DNA from: Lophius americanus
Taxonomy: Eukaryota; Chordata; Actinopteri; Lophiiformes; Lophiidae
Assembly: GCA_037951165.1 (NCBI GenBank)
Contig: JBBDHG010000015.1
Span: 8,288,501-8,352,500 of the forward strand
Length of the DNA: 64,000 bases
Reading direction: 5' to 3'
The notes beneath the pieces are model-generated. The model made no database searches. It saw only the letters and a program-made list of their open reading frames with translations, and was not told where the DNA came from. A program made the translations under genes and the position numbers. Positions 23,406-35,174 of the stretch are shown piece after piece; position 1 is the first letter of the stretch; each line of letters starts with the position of its first letter.

Positions 23406-25160
23406 TTACCTTTGGATTGTATCATAGAGCATATTGCTGATTGATAGAAATAAGTAGGCTGGTCTGTGTGAGATTATCAATGATTCCCATTTAATTAACA
23501 ATTTCCCCTCATAACAAAGGATTTGTTGTTTTCAGGGCTATACTCGCTGTTGGAGATGACCGTTTATGCTTAGTTTGGTTTATTCGATTTATTTTGATCT
23601 TTGGGATTTGTAGCAATGCATTGGACCAAAAATACATTACATCACTATTACTATTATGTTTGACAAGCTAATCACCAAGCATATTATAAAGATATTATAA
23701 ATTCTAAAAACATTCTCCATCTCAGTGCATAGAATGTAAAAAAAAAAAAGAAAATTACATTACATTTCAATTTGTATTTTAATTACAAATAACTGATTTG
23801 GCTCTTTATTAGCATTATTTATCAGCTACTTATTTCATGTCAATAGCCAAAAATGTAAAATTTCTAAATTCAGCTTATTTGCTTATTTTATGTTTGTGAA
23901 ATTATTTTTATACTTAGTGAAAATATACTTCCTCTCACACATTATTTCACAGTATAATAAGGAAACAGAAAAATAACTTTTTAAACGCTTTAAACGCCAC
24001 ACAAAACTCAATTCCAACACTATATGCCTTTCGCAACGCCTTTCTTTTCAAATCCTTGACTACATATGCTCCCCTCGCCTTGTCACTCCATCCCACAGGG
24101 GGAGTTTCACTCACTACGCTAAAAACATTCAGCCTTATTTCTCCTCTTGCACGCTGCGATATTATGAAAAGACATTGGCTTATGAATAAACAACAACAAC
24201 AAATAGATGGCAGGAAAAAAACAGAGAGAGGGGAGCGAACAACACAGATGACGGGGTGAGGAGCGTAATAATTGTGTGATTTATCCTCACTGAACTACCG
24301 AAGTCATGGTGTAATTAAACATGAAAAGCTAAATTTATCGTGGTGCGCTCAGCCTCCTCATTAATTTAAAGCTGAGACATTCAGAAAGGAGGCCTTTACT
24401 AATCCTCCCACTATTTCTTTTGTTGTCCCCCCCCCGTTTCCCCTCCCCTGCCAAACCCCTCCATCCGCTCCCATTACAGCGCATTATAATGTATATTACC
24501 CTCTGAGCTCCATCATCATAAACCACACGGCCCACAGAGAGGCTGGGGGGTGGGAGGGGGGGAGGGGTTGAGGAGGATGGGTGGAATTAGGAGAGCTGGA
24601 TGAAATCCTGAGAGGGAAGAGAGATAGAGGGAGTAAGTTAGGCTCATTAAGGATAAGAAAGGCTCTCATTAAGATGAAGCTGTCTCCGTCCCAAGTCCTG
24701 CATAATAGCCACCTATTTTCTTTTTTTGTTGATTTTTTTTTTGCATAATAGCTACAGTTAATGCAAACTTCTGAGATTCATCTCCTATAATGAGTGCTGG
24801 CAGAGGTTCCGCCTCTTCAAGACAGAATGCCGAGGATCTCTGCGTCATTAACAATCACAGCAACATCCACTAATTGGCCGCTGTGTATTTCCTTCCTCCT
24901 CTTTACCTTTGCGTTTGTACATTCCCCAACTCCCTCTCTCCCCCCACACAGACAAAATTGTCACCAGTTTGATTTGTTTATGTGTTCTATTTGTCATACT
25001 CGCTTCCTTAAACTGTAAATCAGGGATGCAGTGTAGCATGGGGAGCTAATAACCCGCCTTGTACATCTGCCTTCATAAATAATGCAGCAACCCGCGTTGC
25101 AGCTTGTTGTCTGTCAGACCGGCTGCTTGGGTCCTGTCAGCGCCCACCACATCACTAAAA
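23406..25160. other. Unique block, possible conserved non-coding sequence
   Basis: From 23406 to about 23990 the sequence is AT-rich without features. From about 24000 it becomes more balanced, with G-runs (24541-24570), C-runs (24427-24436) and several TAAT/ATTA homeodomain-type cores around 24310-24370 and 24640-24900. No transposon is visible. Such texture suits an enhancer cluster, but this is inference. Short frames on both strands show no protein family. Confidence 0.3.
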
Positions 25161-28100
25161 TTTGGGCAAATGAATCTCAGAGCTGCCGGGATCCTGGATC
25201 GAAGTGAAATGTGGGCGGAAACTGTCAGTTGTCAGTTTTTTTTCAACTCTATAAAAAGCGATTAATGCAAAATGGCAATTAAAAAACTTCATAGTAATGA
25301 GCAACTGTGTATGCGTGTGTGTGCTTTGCCTCTTTGAATTTGTCATAGCACAAGTCAAATCAGTTTTACTTTTGGACATGAAAACAGAGGAACCTTACTG
25401 GTTCTGTTCTGCCAATTAAGTACAAGAAAAAAAAGAAGCTTTTGTTAGCATTTGTTACAACAAGAGCACAGAGATGCGGTGTACTTTCGCTGCCGTCATT
25501 AAAATTGTAGCTCTAACAGCAAAAGTTACATACATAAGAAAGTAGGAGTACAAACTTTCAGTATTCATAGCGGTACAGATGCGAAGGCCTAAAATACATT
25601 CATTAGAAGTATTGCATCACTTCAATTCAGAGAGCTAATTATTTAAACAATTACTCAACAATAGTAAGGATAGCAGTATTACCACCAGAAAGGATGAGGA
25701 CTGCACTTTGGTGGGCCACCAAAAAGGCCTTTTTCAGAAAGCACTGGGTGCTCTAGACGCCTGGATTGCAGCACAACATTGGGAGAGTATCTGGGGAGAA
25801 CTAAAGAACAGTTATTGTTTGTGGGGCTGTTGAACAGTGATCTCCACTTCCCATGTGAAGGAGCTGATGATGCAGGTGGATGGTAGAATGGACTAGTGGA
25901 CTAGATGGAGCAGAACTGATGCTGAGCATCTGGCTTAGTGTTCTTGGAACCAGATATGGTGAGTGTAGTTTAGCTGAATCGAGCATGTCTGATGAGAATT
26001 GAGATAAGTCTATACCATGAATAGAAGGTCCACCATTCAAACAGTGCTTGACACATCCTACCGTAAGATTTCACTGGCAGCAGTTCCTGGTTTCCCACAG
26101 GGTTATTACATTCAGCTTGTGATAGTCATTGGGAAAGTGAGGTAAATGGGTGTAACTTTGGACTGGATTCAAAATATTGCAACAACCCAACTCTCAGAGA
26201 AGCATCACAGTCATCCTCCTCCATGATAAACTGTTGTGCTGGAAATGGCTGCACCAGGACAGAAGCATTCCTAAAGAAGAAGAAATGGCTGTTTGTCTAA
26301 TGGGTTCCCTCCAATCGAAAGGTTGCCTGGTTGGCTGTCTTGACCATTTTGCATGGTTTATCTGACTGGGCCGCAAAAATTACTTATAAGATGGAATAGG
26401 AGGAGAAATTGCACTTATAAGGACTGACTCTTGAAGTCCATCTCCAAGTTTCTACGATATTTTAGTGGACAGAGACAGAAGACAGTCAACTTTTTAACAT
26501 TGTAACAAATTGTAAGCCCGTCATTTATTTGCTCATGAGGCAAAATGCTTCAGACCACATGTACTCCACTACAGGTATCCAGAAGTCTACGGGCAATCAG
26601 TAATCTCAAAAATCTTTTCCATAGTTGAGTTAGCAATCTTCCTGCCTAATATTTTGTGGGATGTTCAAAAACTTGCTGAAAGTAATAAGTGAATTCAGTC
26701 TTTGCAACAGCCATGACACCATCAGGACCCTGTCTTTCATCAGCCCAGTCAAGAACGCTGCTTTTCAGCAATCCAAACACATACAATACCTGGCATTGTG
26801 AAAAGCTACGGTCTTTAACTGGCGAACTGCATCACAGACCCTTCCCATGTGATTCAGGAGACAGAAATAATCTCAAGAGAAGTGACAACGGGATATCAGA
26901 GCAGGAGGCAGACGAAACAGAGATTAAGACATCTGAGTAGGAAGTGACTGAATCATAGCTACCAGCTAAGCCACTAGCTGTTGGTTCTGACCTGCTGTGT
27001 TTCCAAGAGGGACCTGAGGGCCTATTCATGCTTCCCCAAATAAAGCTCATTGGCTATAGGGTGCCTTTCAAACTCGGTCTGGATCTGCTGAGTCCATGAT
27101 GGTCAGATTATTCTGTTATGTTTGGCTCTATTCATGTCACGACTTGGCTCATGAGCGGGTTTCTGACATAAGGGAAGGATGAGACAGTTTTAGAGGGATT
27201 ATCCTTAAACCAGGAATGTAGGATGATGAGGGGAAGGTAGGAGCCAAAGGTGGCACAGAACTATAACAAAATCATGTTATACAAATTATTATAACAGCAT
27301 GTCTTAAAATATGTCTGGGGGGGAGTTCTAAGTATAATAGAATAAGAGCAGGCCTCAGCAGGTCCTCCTGCCATATCCTCCATTGTCCTCTTCTCTCACA
27401 GATGAGCTCTAACCACGGTGAAGATGTACAGTTATTGCCATGGCCGTCTTGGGTTCCTCTCCGGGCTGTTTCATTAGAAAGAATCATATCAGGCCCTGGA
27501 GACACTGAGGTCAAATACCTTCTGTCAGCACTGTCAGCACTCTCAGCGGGTAACTATAAGTGAGCCGTAACTTTCTGTAAGAAGTCAGAGTGGACAAACC
27601 TCACCTCGACTTTCTTCCATTATAAGCAAATTTAAGAGTTATTAATGCACTTTATAATTTTCCGAATCCATTTGTATTTTTCTTTCACATCGTATAAAGT
27701 TTTATTTCTTGCTTGTCAATTTTACCCTAATGAGCGTTTTTTTTAAAAATTTGCACAGTTTCCCTATATCCTCTCATCTGCCCCTCACAATGCTATAACT
27801 GAGGGTATTATTGGGTGTATTAAAAAAATTCTGCTAAACTATTTGGATTTTAATCATATAATAAGTAATTTAGATTTTAAACTTTGTTTTAAATTATCTA
27901 ATTTTATGCTAACTAGCTCACTTGTGCTATTCTAACCTTTGAATAGACGTTTTATTGTCATTTTGATAGAACTTTATTTGGTTATATATATATTAATATA
28001 TATATATACATGTTTTTGTTTAGCCGGGGTTAAAACACTACAGGAGATTTAAAGAAAACTGAATAAAGAAAATGAATAAATTTCTTATGTGCAAATAATA

Positions 28101-28679
28101 GGGTCATCCATGATGTCAAAAGAATAAAATTGGTTGTTGTAGTCAGATGATCATGACATATGAGATCGTCTATTGGTTGCAATTTTCCGACTGGCGGCGG
28201 ACCCCAGGAAAGAAGAAGCAGAAAGGATTAAAGCCAGAACGAAGCAGTACAAATGAAAGGGATGTCAACTGTCATTAAATACAAAGAAAGAAGAAGAAGA
28301 CCCCAGAATTGCAAACACAGACAACCCGATTAAAAGTTTAATCTTGCAATTTGGTCTTTGTATTAAATTATTTAATGGATTTTTGCTACTTTTAAATTAA
28401 ATTCAAACCTGTTTATTTTTTTCCAACACATGCTGGGAAAATTTCAATAAATGTCACTACAGGTCTTACAGGAGAGCATCCTGATGAGGTTGACATAAAA
28501 GAAGTATGAAAGACATGTGACCACATGGTGCGAATACAACATAGTACAACATAATGCTGAGTATTCTTATTTTCCTCATAGCAAATGCACTTTCAGTTTC
28601 CAAAATCTCTTGCTTTCCAAAACGTTAATAGTCTGTTGTAGTGGACACTGAAGCTGACTGTCTGATGACTAAAGCTTGT
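25161..28679. other. Long stretch without recognised genes or repeats
   Basis: No clear transposon was recognised between 25161 and 27980. Segments 25680-26120 and 26690-27060 read like old mobile debris (balanced codon-like composition, broken frames) but match no family I can name. A (TA)n run lies at 27983-28008. GAA-rich patches occur at 28207-28222 and 28283-28301. The frames at 25801-26040, 26689-26940 and 26832-27050 overlap or oppose each other and are not supported as genes. Confidence 0.5.
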
Positions 28680-29220
28680 TTGCCGCGTTTACATCTTTAT
28701 TACTTCACTGTCCGACAGTGAGCAGACGGTGGGAACCCGCTCTAAGTGAAAAGTCCAGAGCATCGTGCCTAAAACCAGCTTGGCTCCCAATGAGCCTTTA
28801 GCCAGTTTGTTTCATCATTATCCTCCCACCTCTTTGTTTTCTCCCCCGCCCTCTCTCTCCCTCTCTGCTTTTGGAATCCAAAAGCATTGGATGGTCTGTC
28901 TGCTCTGAAGTCTTCATTAGAACTACTGGCCCGCCAAGCTGCAGAAGGGACAAAACGGCTATTTGAGTTCCTGCGCTCCTCTCTCTACCTCCTACATACA
29001 CCTCTCTTCCACCCAAACCGCCCCCACAACTTCTCCTCTCCCTCCCACAGTGCTCTGTTCTGCATTCCTCACTCTTCTCCCTCAACTTTCCTCCTGCTTT
29101 GATCTTCACCGACCTCTTGTTTTTCACTCCTCTTCGTGTGGCTGCCGATCATCAAACCCTTTTTCCTAGTCCTCAGCAGGCTACACGGCCATCAGGGAGG
29201 AATTGAATGTGCCTAACAGA
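28680..29220. other. Unique block with CT-rich tracts, possible non-coding element
   Basis: Pyrimidine-rich tracts at 28830-28870 and 28976-29100 surround a segment open on both strands. The plus frame from 28887 begins with a plausible helical stretch but runs into CT-rich low-complexity sequence without a donor site. The minus strand has a good acceptor-like tract ending near 28943, but no donor follows. Coding is not supported. Confidence 0.3.
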
Positions 29221-29919
29221 ACATCGTGCTGTTCTGATCTGGCCAGAGAGCCGAATGCCATGTAGGTGGTGTGTACCATTTTGGCCAACACAGTGCTCAG
29301 CAGCAGGGGCTCGTGCACAAGAACACAACCCGGGTCTCTGGGAAGCCTTTGAAGTGCTCAATGAAAGTGAGCATCACACTGAGAGACGTAGAACTAATTA
29401 TTGTCACACAAGCTCACACAGAAACCCAACTCTACTCACACAGTATGTTTATCTCCAAGACCCTCCTTTTACCATGTAAAAACCCTGTTAAGTGTTGTGT
29501 AGAAGCTTTGTCGAGGTCCACTTGGCACCAAGGAAATGGTAGTGTGTGATTTCTTCTTAAACTTCATGAAAATCATTACATTGGCAAAAGTAAACGTGGG
29601 AAAAAATGTGTAAGGAAAAGGGCTTTCTGCATATGCTCACTTTGTGTTCATCCTAAAGTGCTGTGGAAATGTATGGGACCCCATCCTCATTTATTCTGTT
29701 TTTGAATATGAACTCAGGAGGTAGTCTAAAACCATCTGGGCTGGCTTGATGAAACGTTTTTACCCCTTTATATTCAGCAAACTACCAAACTGTATATAAG
29801 TGAGACACTATCTATAAATGGAAGAAATTTGGAACAGAAGTGATCCTTTCCAGTACAGGAACACTGGACCTATGGTGGTCCAGATATGATGCTTCAAAAA
29901 CAGAATGACTTACCATATT

Positions 29920-30034
29920 TTAGGGAAACATTAATACTGCTCTCTACAAGGTAATTCTGAAAAAGAATATCGGGTCACAGCCTGGTAGCTGAAGCTGAAG
30001 CACAACTGCTTATGAGACGAGACAATAATCCCAA
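29920..30034 (+). mobile_element. Tc1-like relic (second family), left part of interrupted copy
   Basis: 'actgctctctacaaggtaat' followed by 'tctgaaaaagaatatcgggt', 'gctgaagctgaagcacaact' and 'gacaataatccc' follows the transposase region leading up to the second catalytic aspartate (QQDN-like) of a Tc1 family also found at 40590-41330. The reading frame is broken. The match stops at 30034, where a 760 bp insertion begins, and resumes at 30795. Confidence 0.65.
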
Positions 30035-30794
30035 TGTAGCAGGATGAGATGCCCCCGTCCCGCTTAGTGCGACTGTGACTGTCATCTTGGGCTCATAGCC
30101 CGTCACCACACGAGGCCATCATATAAAGGGAGGTAGGTGTGTAGGTCGTTTTGACGCTCTCTTGCTCTTTGGCACACAGTCCCACCCACTTTCGGGTTGC
30201 TAACACAGGGAAAACTGTAGCGATGCGTCTACCAAGTCTGCTTTTACCAGCGTTGTTGCTATTGATGTGTGTTAGCTTAGCTTTAGCTTTGCTTCTTATT
30301 TACTCCAACTGAGTCTACTCTGATTCGGCAGGCTGATTCTAATTGGGGACATGAAATGTGGGGACATTGCGAGCACGGTTTTAACTTTCTTTTGAGCACC
30401 ATATAAGTTGAAGTAATGGTTTTTTTTTTTTTTGTTCTGATTTGTTGTCTATTTCTTGATTTAACCTCATAGTTTTTCTTTTGTAGTTTGTATGGTATTT
30501 TTTGAATGGGTTTATTTTGTGTATTTGATTTGGTTCTGATGATTTCTACCAAGTACAGTTTGGCCGATCAAGATGCATTTCTCAACTGATTTTTTTTGGC
30601 AATTTTTTGCTTCAGCCATTTGGTTAATCCATGCAGGTTCCTTTCTGGTCCATGTCTCTTGCCTGTCATTATTTTGAACCAGTGTGTCCTTGGGCTAAAT
30701 TCCCATGGTGGCATTGTTGGGCTTTCAGTCATCAGTAATACATAATATTAGGTCACAAACAACCATGTGCCCTCTTGATATAGATATCTCCAGA
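30035..30794. mobile_element. 760 bp insertion in Tc1-like relic, solo-LTR-like
   Basis: The Tc1-like match is interrupted exactly between two copies of CCAA (30031-30034 and 30795-30798), consistent with a 4 bp target duplication. The insert starts TGTAGC, as LTRs start with TG, and has a TATA-box-like tataaag at 30122-30128 followed by pyrimidine-rich sequence. However, it ends in AGA rather than CA, no AATAAA signal was seen in the expected place, and an oligo-T run lies near 30421-30434. It could be a solo LTR with a decayed end or another kind of insertion. No coding sequence is seen. Confidence 0.4.
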
Positions 30795-30990
30795 CCAAGA
30801 AGAAGAATAGGTTCCACCTCTAAATGGATCAAAAGACTATAATTCATGTTCGGAAGTTGTCTAGTGAAATTCTGCACCTGATCCCATTTGAGATGCTGTT
30901 GTGGGACCTGAACAGATCATTTCATCCTGAAAAGCCTGACAAAGTGCCTGCACCAAATGCGGTTCTGCTAGGCAAAACAGTGTTAACTTT
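30795..30990 (+). mobile_element. Tc1-like relic (second family), right part of interrupted copy
   Basis: 'tccacctctaaatggatcaa' and, near 30878-30925, 'cctgatcccatttgagatgc' and 'tgttgtgggacctgaacaga' match the Tc1 transposase region around the third catalytic residue (a PDLNPIEMLW-type string, here altered to a LIPFEML-like one). It continues to about 30990 with the remnant of the conserved KP.N..ELK segment. The catalytic motif is mutated, so it is a dead copy. Confidence 0.65.
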
Positions 30991-31870
30991 CCAGTGTTAA
31001 TAGTTCAATAATTCCATGTGCCACTGAAGTGTAGGCGATTAAATTTAGCCAGTACTTGTTACTGTTAGACCATAATTAAAGACTTGTTTTGCCTTGATTA
31101 AAATAACAGATTTTATTGTTATAACGCATTTGGTGCAATCTAAATACATAACTACATTTTAATCCATGGGGAACCTCAGTGATACGATTGACAAACATGA
31201 CATAAACAGTTCCTTATTCAGCTTTATCCTTCATTTAAATTTTTACTCAGAAATGATTAACTTTCAGCAATTTTTTTGTAGCCAAATGTAAATGTTAATC
31301 TATCTAACAAATTGAATGCTTCAGTAACAGGTCCTTTATTGATCCAAATCAACCCAAATGCCATTTTATTAATATTGTTATATTTTCTTATCGCAAGACT
31401 TTTCCAGCACAGTTACAATTTTGACTTGTGGAATTGCAAATTAATATCTACAAATGTTTTCCTGCTGACTTATTTTAAAATTAACATAGAAGCCTGATGT
31501 TATATTACTGAAAAGAGGCAGCATTAAAGATGTGCTCCATTTTATGGCTCCCTAATTCTTATTCAAGGATAAGATGGAAATAATATAAATACTAAATTAA
31601 AATTATTTTGATTATCTGACCAAACCCATGATGCAGATTTGTCTCCTTCTAAGTATTTCAATAAATAAAAACAAAATTACTTTTTTCCACACCCATCTTA
31701 AAACATTACAGATAAATAAATAACGATAAAATAAAGAGAAATGGAAAAAATAAAATGAAAAAACAATAGAAAATGTCCTTTGGAGTGATGCTTTATTGTA
31801 GTCACTTGATGAGATGAGAAATTGTCCTATCCATTGAACATAAGTGGAAATACAGTCCATTTATCAATAT
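30991..31870. other. AT-rich stretch, no gene recognised
   Basis: Strongly AT-rich with runs of TAAA and ATTT. No repeat family or exon seen. The minus-strand frame 31612-31860 is rich in F, Y, I and K codons, as expected of translated AT-rich DNA. Confidence 0.65.
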
Positions 31871-31974
31871 TTCATACATGTCCATGTTTGAATCATACAA
31901 GATTTATCTTTCTCTTTATGTCCCAAATGCCTCCCCCTCGGTGGAGACCTGTCTTGACCCATCTGTGTCCACAG

Positions 31975-32101
31975 CCGCTTTTTCCCCTTCTCCTCCTCCT
32001 CCTCCTCCTCCTCCCTCCATAGTCCTCAATCCACTTTCATCAAAGGCGATACACTTGGTCTCACCGCCGCTGCCACCTCCAGCCCCCACCTGTGCTGTGC
32101 A
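31975..32101 (+). CDS. Candidate proline-rich exon (127 bp), gene unknown
   Basis: A CT-rich segment is open through 'ttgacccatctgtgtccacag' type acceptor sequence (AG at 31973-31974, possible branch point cttgac about 20 bp before) to a near-perfect donor, GTAAGT at 32102-32107. Read in the frame that starts 'cc gct ttt', it encodes about 42 residues: a run of eight prolines, then a short SIVLNPLSSKAIHLV segment, then SPPLPPPAP. It enters in phase 1 and leaves in phase 2. The next candidate exon at 32233 accepts that phase. Polyproline segments commonly bind SH3, WW or EVH1 domains. I do not recognise the protein. The (TCC)n run could also be a microsatellite giving the appearance of coding. 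Confidence 0.4.
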
Positions 32102-32232
32102 GTAAGTAATGTGATCGTGTTAACCCCCACTGTGAGTGTCTACGTGGGCGAATCATGCTGGGTTAGTGTCACCCCATCTCACCCACTGCCTCCTCTCTCC
32201 CCTTATCCTCCCCCAACTCTGTTTGCCTGCAG

Positions 32233-32257
32233 GCGAGCCATGCCCTATGCACCCCAG
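32233..32257 (+). CDS. Candidate 25 bp micro-exon (or start of terminal exon)
   Basis: The sequence before it has a long pyrimidine tract (about 32188-32230) ending in 'tttgcctgcag', a textbook acceptor. After 25 bp comes 'cag|gtgagc', a textbook donor. Joined in phase to the segment ending at 32101, the reading frame stays open and gives QRAMPYAPQ, leaving in phase 0. The implied intron is 131 bp, a normal size for fish. If the donor is not used, the frame continues to a TAG at 32309-32311, and AATAAA signals at 32360 and 32406 could make this a terminal exon. Gene identity unknown. The opposing minus-strand frame 32153-32407 is a shadow. Confidence 0.4.
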
Positions 32258-32359
32258 GTGAGCTGTCACTGCCGATCTGAACTGCCTGAGACACTGACTC
32301 GCCCAGAATAGACTCAACTCCACGGTTTGCAACCGATATACACAATCACACACCTGTAA

Positions 32360-32411
32360 AATAAAACACACTAACATCCCGGCACTGTCCGAAATTCTTG
32401 GACACAATAAA
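32360..32411 (+). terminator. Two AATAAA polyadenylation-type signals
   Basis: AATAAA occurs at 32360-32365 and 32406-32411, 50 and 95 bp after the TAG stop that would end a terminal-exon version of the candidate at 32233. Such hexamers are frequent in AT-rich DNA, so the call depends on the exon being real. Confidence 0.25.
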
Positions 32412-33359
32412 ACATTTATTTTCTTTTACATGAAAAAGGACGCAATGCCAAAAAATGTCAAAAGTCTTTTTTAAAATGAGAGGAATTAAAACTTTTGATC
32501 GCAGCCTTTCAGCTAGCTGCCTCCTCTTGATTGAACCCTGTTGGCATGAAATCAATGGCACACACCCTGTTTGAAGAATTACTCTGCCAATTTCTTGTGA
32601 CTAACTTTCAGGTGCAGAGAAGAGACAAACTCCAGGATGTTTTCCTCATAGAATTGAGCAGAAAATCAAGATGAACTGAGAGCCCAACCTTCAAAGAGCA
32701 AAGTGATCACGGCTTCCCTTAAGGCTTGTTTGGCTATAGGCCAACAGTCCAGCTCAATTCCCTACAACAGGAAATACATGGCTTTATTTGGTTGACTGAG
32801 AGGTGGCTGTATTTCTTTATGTGAGCGAGAGAGTGGTTGGGGAGGATGGTGAGAGAGAAGAGGAGGCAAACCCGGTGCTGACCCTGATTCTGAATAACCT
32901 TTTCCTTCAAGAGCTGCTGGACTCGGCCATCAAACTGCTCACCTTTCTCCTCTGTATAAACATCATGAAGGTATGATGGTATCTGGGTTGATCCATCTCT
33001 GGAGGCAGTGACAGAGGTGAATTGAATTGTAAACTATGGAAAACACAATCTTCAAATAGAAAAATGTAAAATGAAAAATTTGAATCAAAGATGCCAGAAA
33101 TAGAAAGTCTAACGAAATGGAATGCAAGGGTTTTCTTTTCTCTGATGTCATTGGGATAAAATATTTTATCCAAGCTTTAATGGGTTTCAATGTGACCAGT
33201 ATTTTTCTGTAACGACTAATGAGGGCAAATACTTATATATTTATGATTTCTGTACACAAGATTTCCTAGTTTACGGAAATCAACTATACTCAAGACCACT
33301 GTAAATGCCTTTAATTATGTGACGATTTAATGAATTCTCTTTTTTATGCTACTTTTCTT
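32412..33359. other. Unique stretch, no gene recognised
   Basis: A purine-rich tract lies at 32822-32868. The minus-strand frames 32907-33190 overlap in two phases and are rich in F, I and S from AT-rich DNA. No repeat family was recognised. Confidence 0.55.
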
Positions 33360-33960
33360 TTACCAGGTTAGTATCATTGATATTGACATTTCTTTTACAA
33401 GAGAGACCTAGCCAAAATGGCAGTAGTAGAACAAATTTCAGACACAACATAAAAAAAGCAGAAAGTCACAGGTGCAAAGTGCAAACCAGACAAAGTGCTG
33501 GAGAATAATGAACTCAGAATCAATTATCACATTCAAATTATTAGTGGACTCAAACTTGAAAATTCCACAATCCCTTCACATTGAGAGATTGTAACAAGGT
33601 TCTTGAGTTTAAGGTCATTCTGCAAACTATTCCAAGCAGATGGTGTAGAACACATGAAGGTCTCTTTCCCCAACTCAGTCAAAGTTATACAAACAGTCAT
33701 AAGTAGAGTATCCTGAGACCGTTACCCATAGGTGCCATGCCTTTGGTACCGAAAAGCCTACAAAGAACAGCCTTGTAAACAAAATCCTACCAGTGACTGA
33801 GCCAACTTGTTGAAAGAGCAGGCCAGTTGACTTTGAAATACAAAGTACAGTGATGAGTGAGGGCTCTACAGTTTTTGATGAACCTCAAAGCTTCATGATA
33901 AACAGTGTCTAACATATGAAAACAGTGAGATGATGCATTCATGTACAACTAATTCAAATG
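33360..33960 (-). repeat. Old teleost interspersed repeat ('gagacctggccaa' family)
   Basis: 'caagagagacctagccaaaa' near 33399-33418, then 'ccaagcagatggtgtagaac', 'gaaggtctctttccccaact', 'gccttgtaaacaaaatccta', 'ccagtgactgagcc' and 'acagtgatgagtgagg' follow the block order of a long, frequent fish repeat that I associate with the 3' untranslated region of a LINE in antisense. Block order is kept over about 550 bp although each block is diverged, which supports one old insertion. The orientation given is inferred. Confidence 0.5.
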
Positions 33961-33964
33961 GTGC

Positions 33965-34060
33965 TTAGGGGATGTGTCCTAAGCAAGATACCAAACCCCA
34001 GTTTGGTTGAGATGAAGGGTTGGCTGCTGCTCCCAAGGGATGGCTGAAATGCAAATAGCA
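33965..34060 (+). repeat. SINE-like fragment
   Basis: 'cctaagcaagataccaaacc' followed by 'ggctgctgctcccaagggat' resembles the tail half of the teleost tRNA-ended repeat (GAGCAAGACACTGAACCCC, then TTGCTCCC.GATGG). Head and B box are not present. Confidence 0.35.
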
Positions 34061-35174
34061 AGCATTCTACAAAAACAGAGTCATATCAGTTATACGCCCT
34101 AAAGTTGTTGCAGGAAATGTATACAGTTCTTTAAACACTCAGATTCAAGAGACCAGTGCACTGACCCCCGGGGGTTAATTGACCTGAGTGCATTTGTACC
34201 AAGATAAAGATGACACTTTTATCTGATATGGGCCCCATTTATGTGTCTAGCTTAGATTTATTTCCAATAATACTCTCCCTTCCCCTTTCCCTTTGAGGCT
34301 GAGAAAATAAAAGTTTCTTTCATCGTCAAAGCCACACAGACAATTAGTTTGACACAGTCTGTCTGTACAGCGATGCAGAGGAGAGAGTTTTCTTTACACT
34401 TATGACTCCTCCGATAGTCCTCCCTCTGTCCCGACATTGCTTAATTCTCTACCTTTATTTCATTCTCCCCTTCCCTTCTACTCATTCGGCATTAATATAT
34501 GACAGCTGTGAGCCCCGCCATAAACACCACGAAGGACTCACTGTGTCTTTTTGTCAGTCTGCGTTGTGTGTAAGCCCGGCTGCCTCTAATTTAGGTGGTT
34601 GAAAGAGTTTACACACTTTTCCTTTTGCTCCTTTTTCACTTTTATTCAGTTTGCCGTTTACATTTGCCTTTGCTGTTGGAGACTCGCCGCCGCCGAGTTT
34701 CACAATGTGGACCGTCTCAAGTCCATGAGACAGAAATGTTTTGACAATTGGCTTTGTCAAATTTGGTTTGCGATTCCTTCATCGTGCTGTGCGGCCGACC
34801 ATTAGATTAAGGCTGCGCTTGTGTAAATCCTTTTCTCTCCTCACATGATTGATGTTCTATTTCAAAGTACAGCAACAACAAGTTTTCACGGAGCGAGGGC
34901 TTTTAAATAAGATACCATTCATCACTGGCATGCTTGGCCTTTTACACGAATGCCACAAACAGTCTGAGAATGAAAGACTCAATTATCAAACAGGCATTTT
35001 ATTATATATATATACCCTACATACAACCTTTGACTTATGATTTGATTCAAGTTGATTCGAGGAATTTACTTGAAAGCTGTTTATCTTTGACTGAACAGAC
35101 TGGGTAGAAACTAAAACCATGGCAACCTAGAATTCTTGCACAATGCAAGACTTTGTATTTCTCGCTAAACCAAA
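34061..35174. other. Unique block, possible conserved non-coding sequence
   Basis: No repeat recognised. From 34300 to about 34870 the sequence is better balanced than its neighbours and includes a GC-rich patch near 34680-34700. Frames on both strands (34554-34805) overlap and show no family. A short (TA)n lies at 35002-35014. Confidence 0.3.

Noticed and set aside
28887..29102. Plus-strand frame starting with a helix-like segment
   Set aside because: It runs into CT-rich low-complexity sequence with no donor site, and the reverse strand is equally open.
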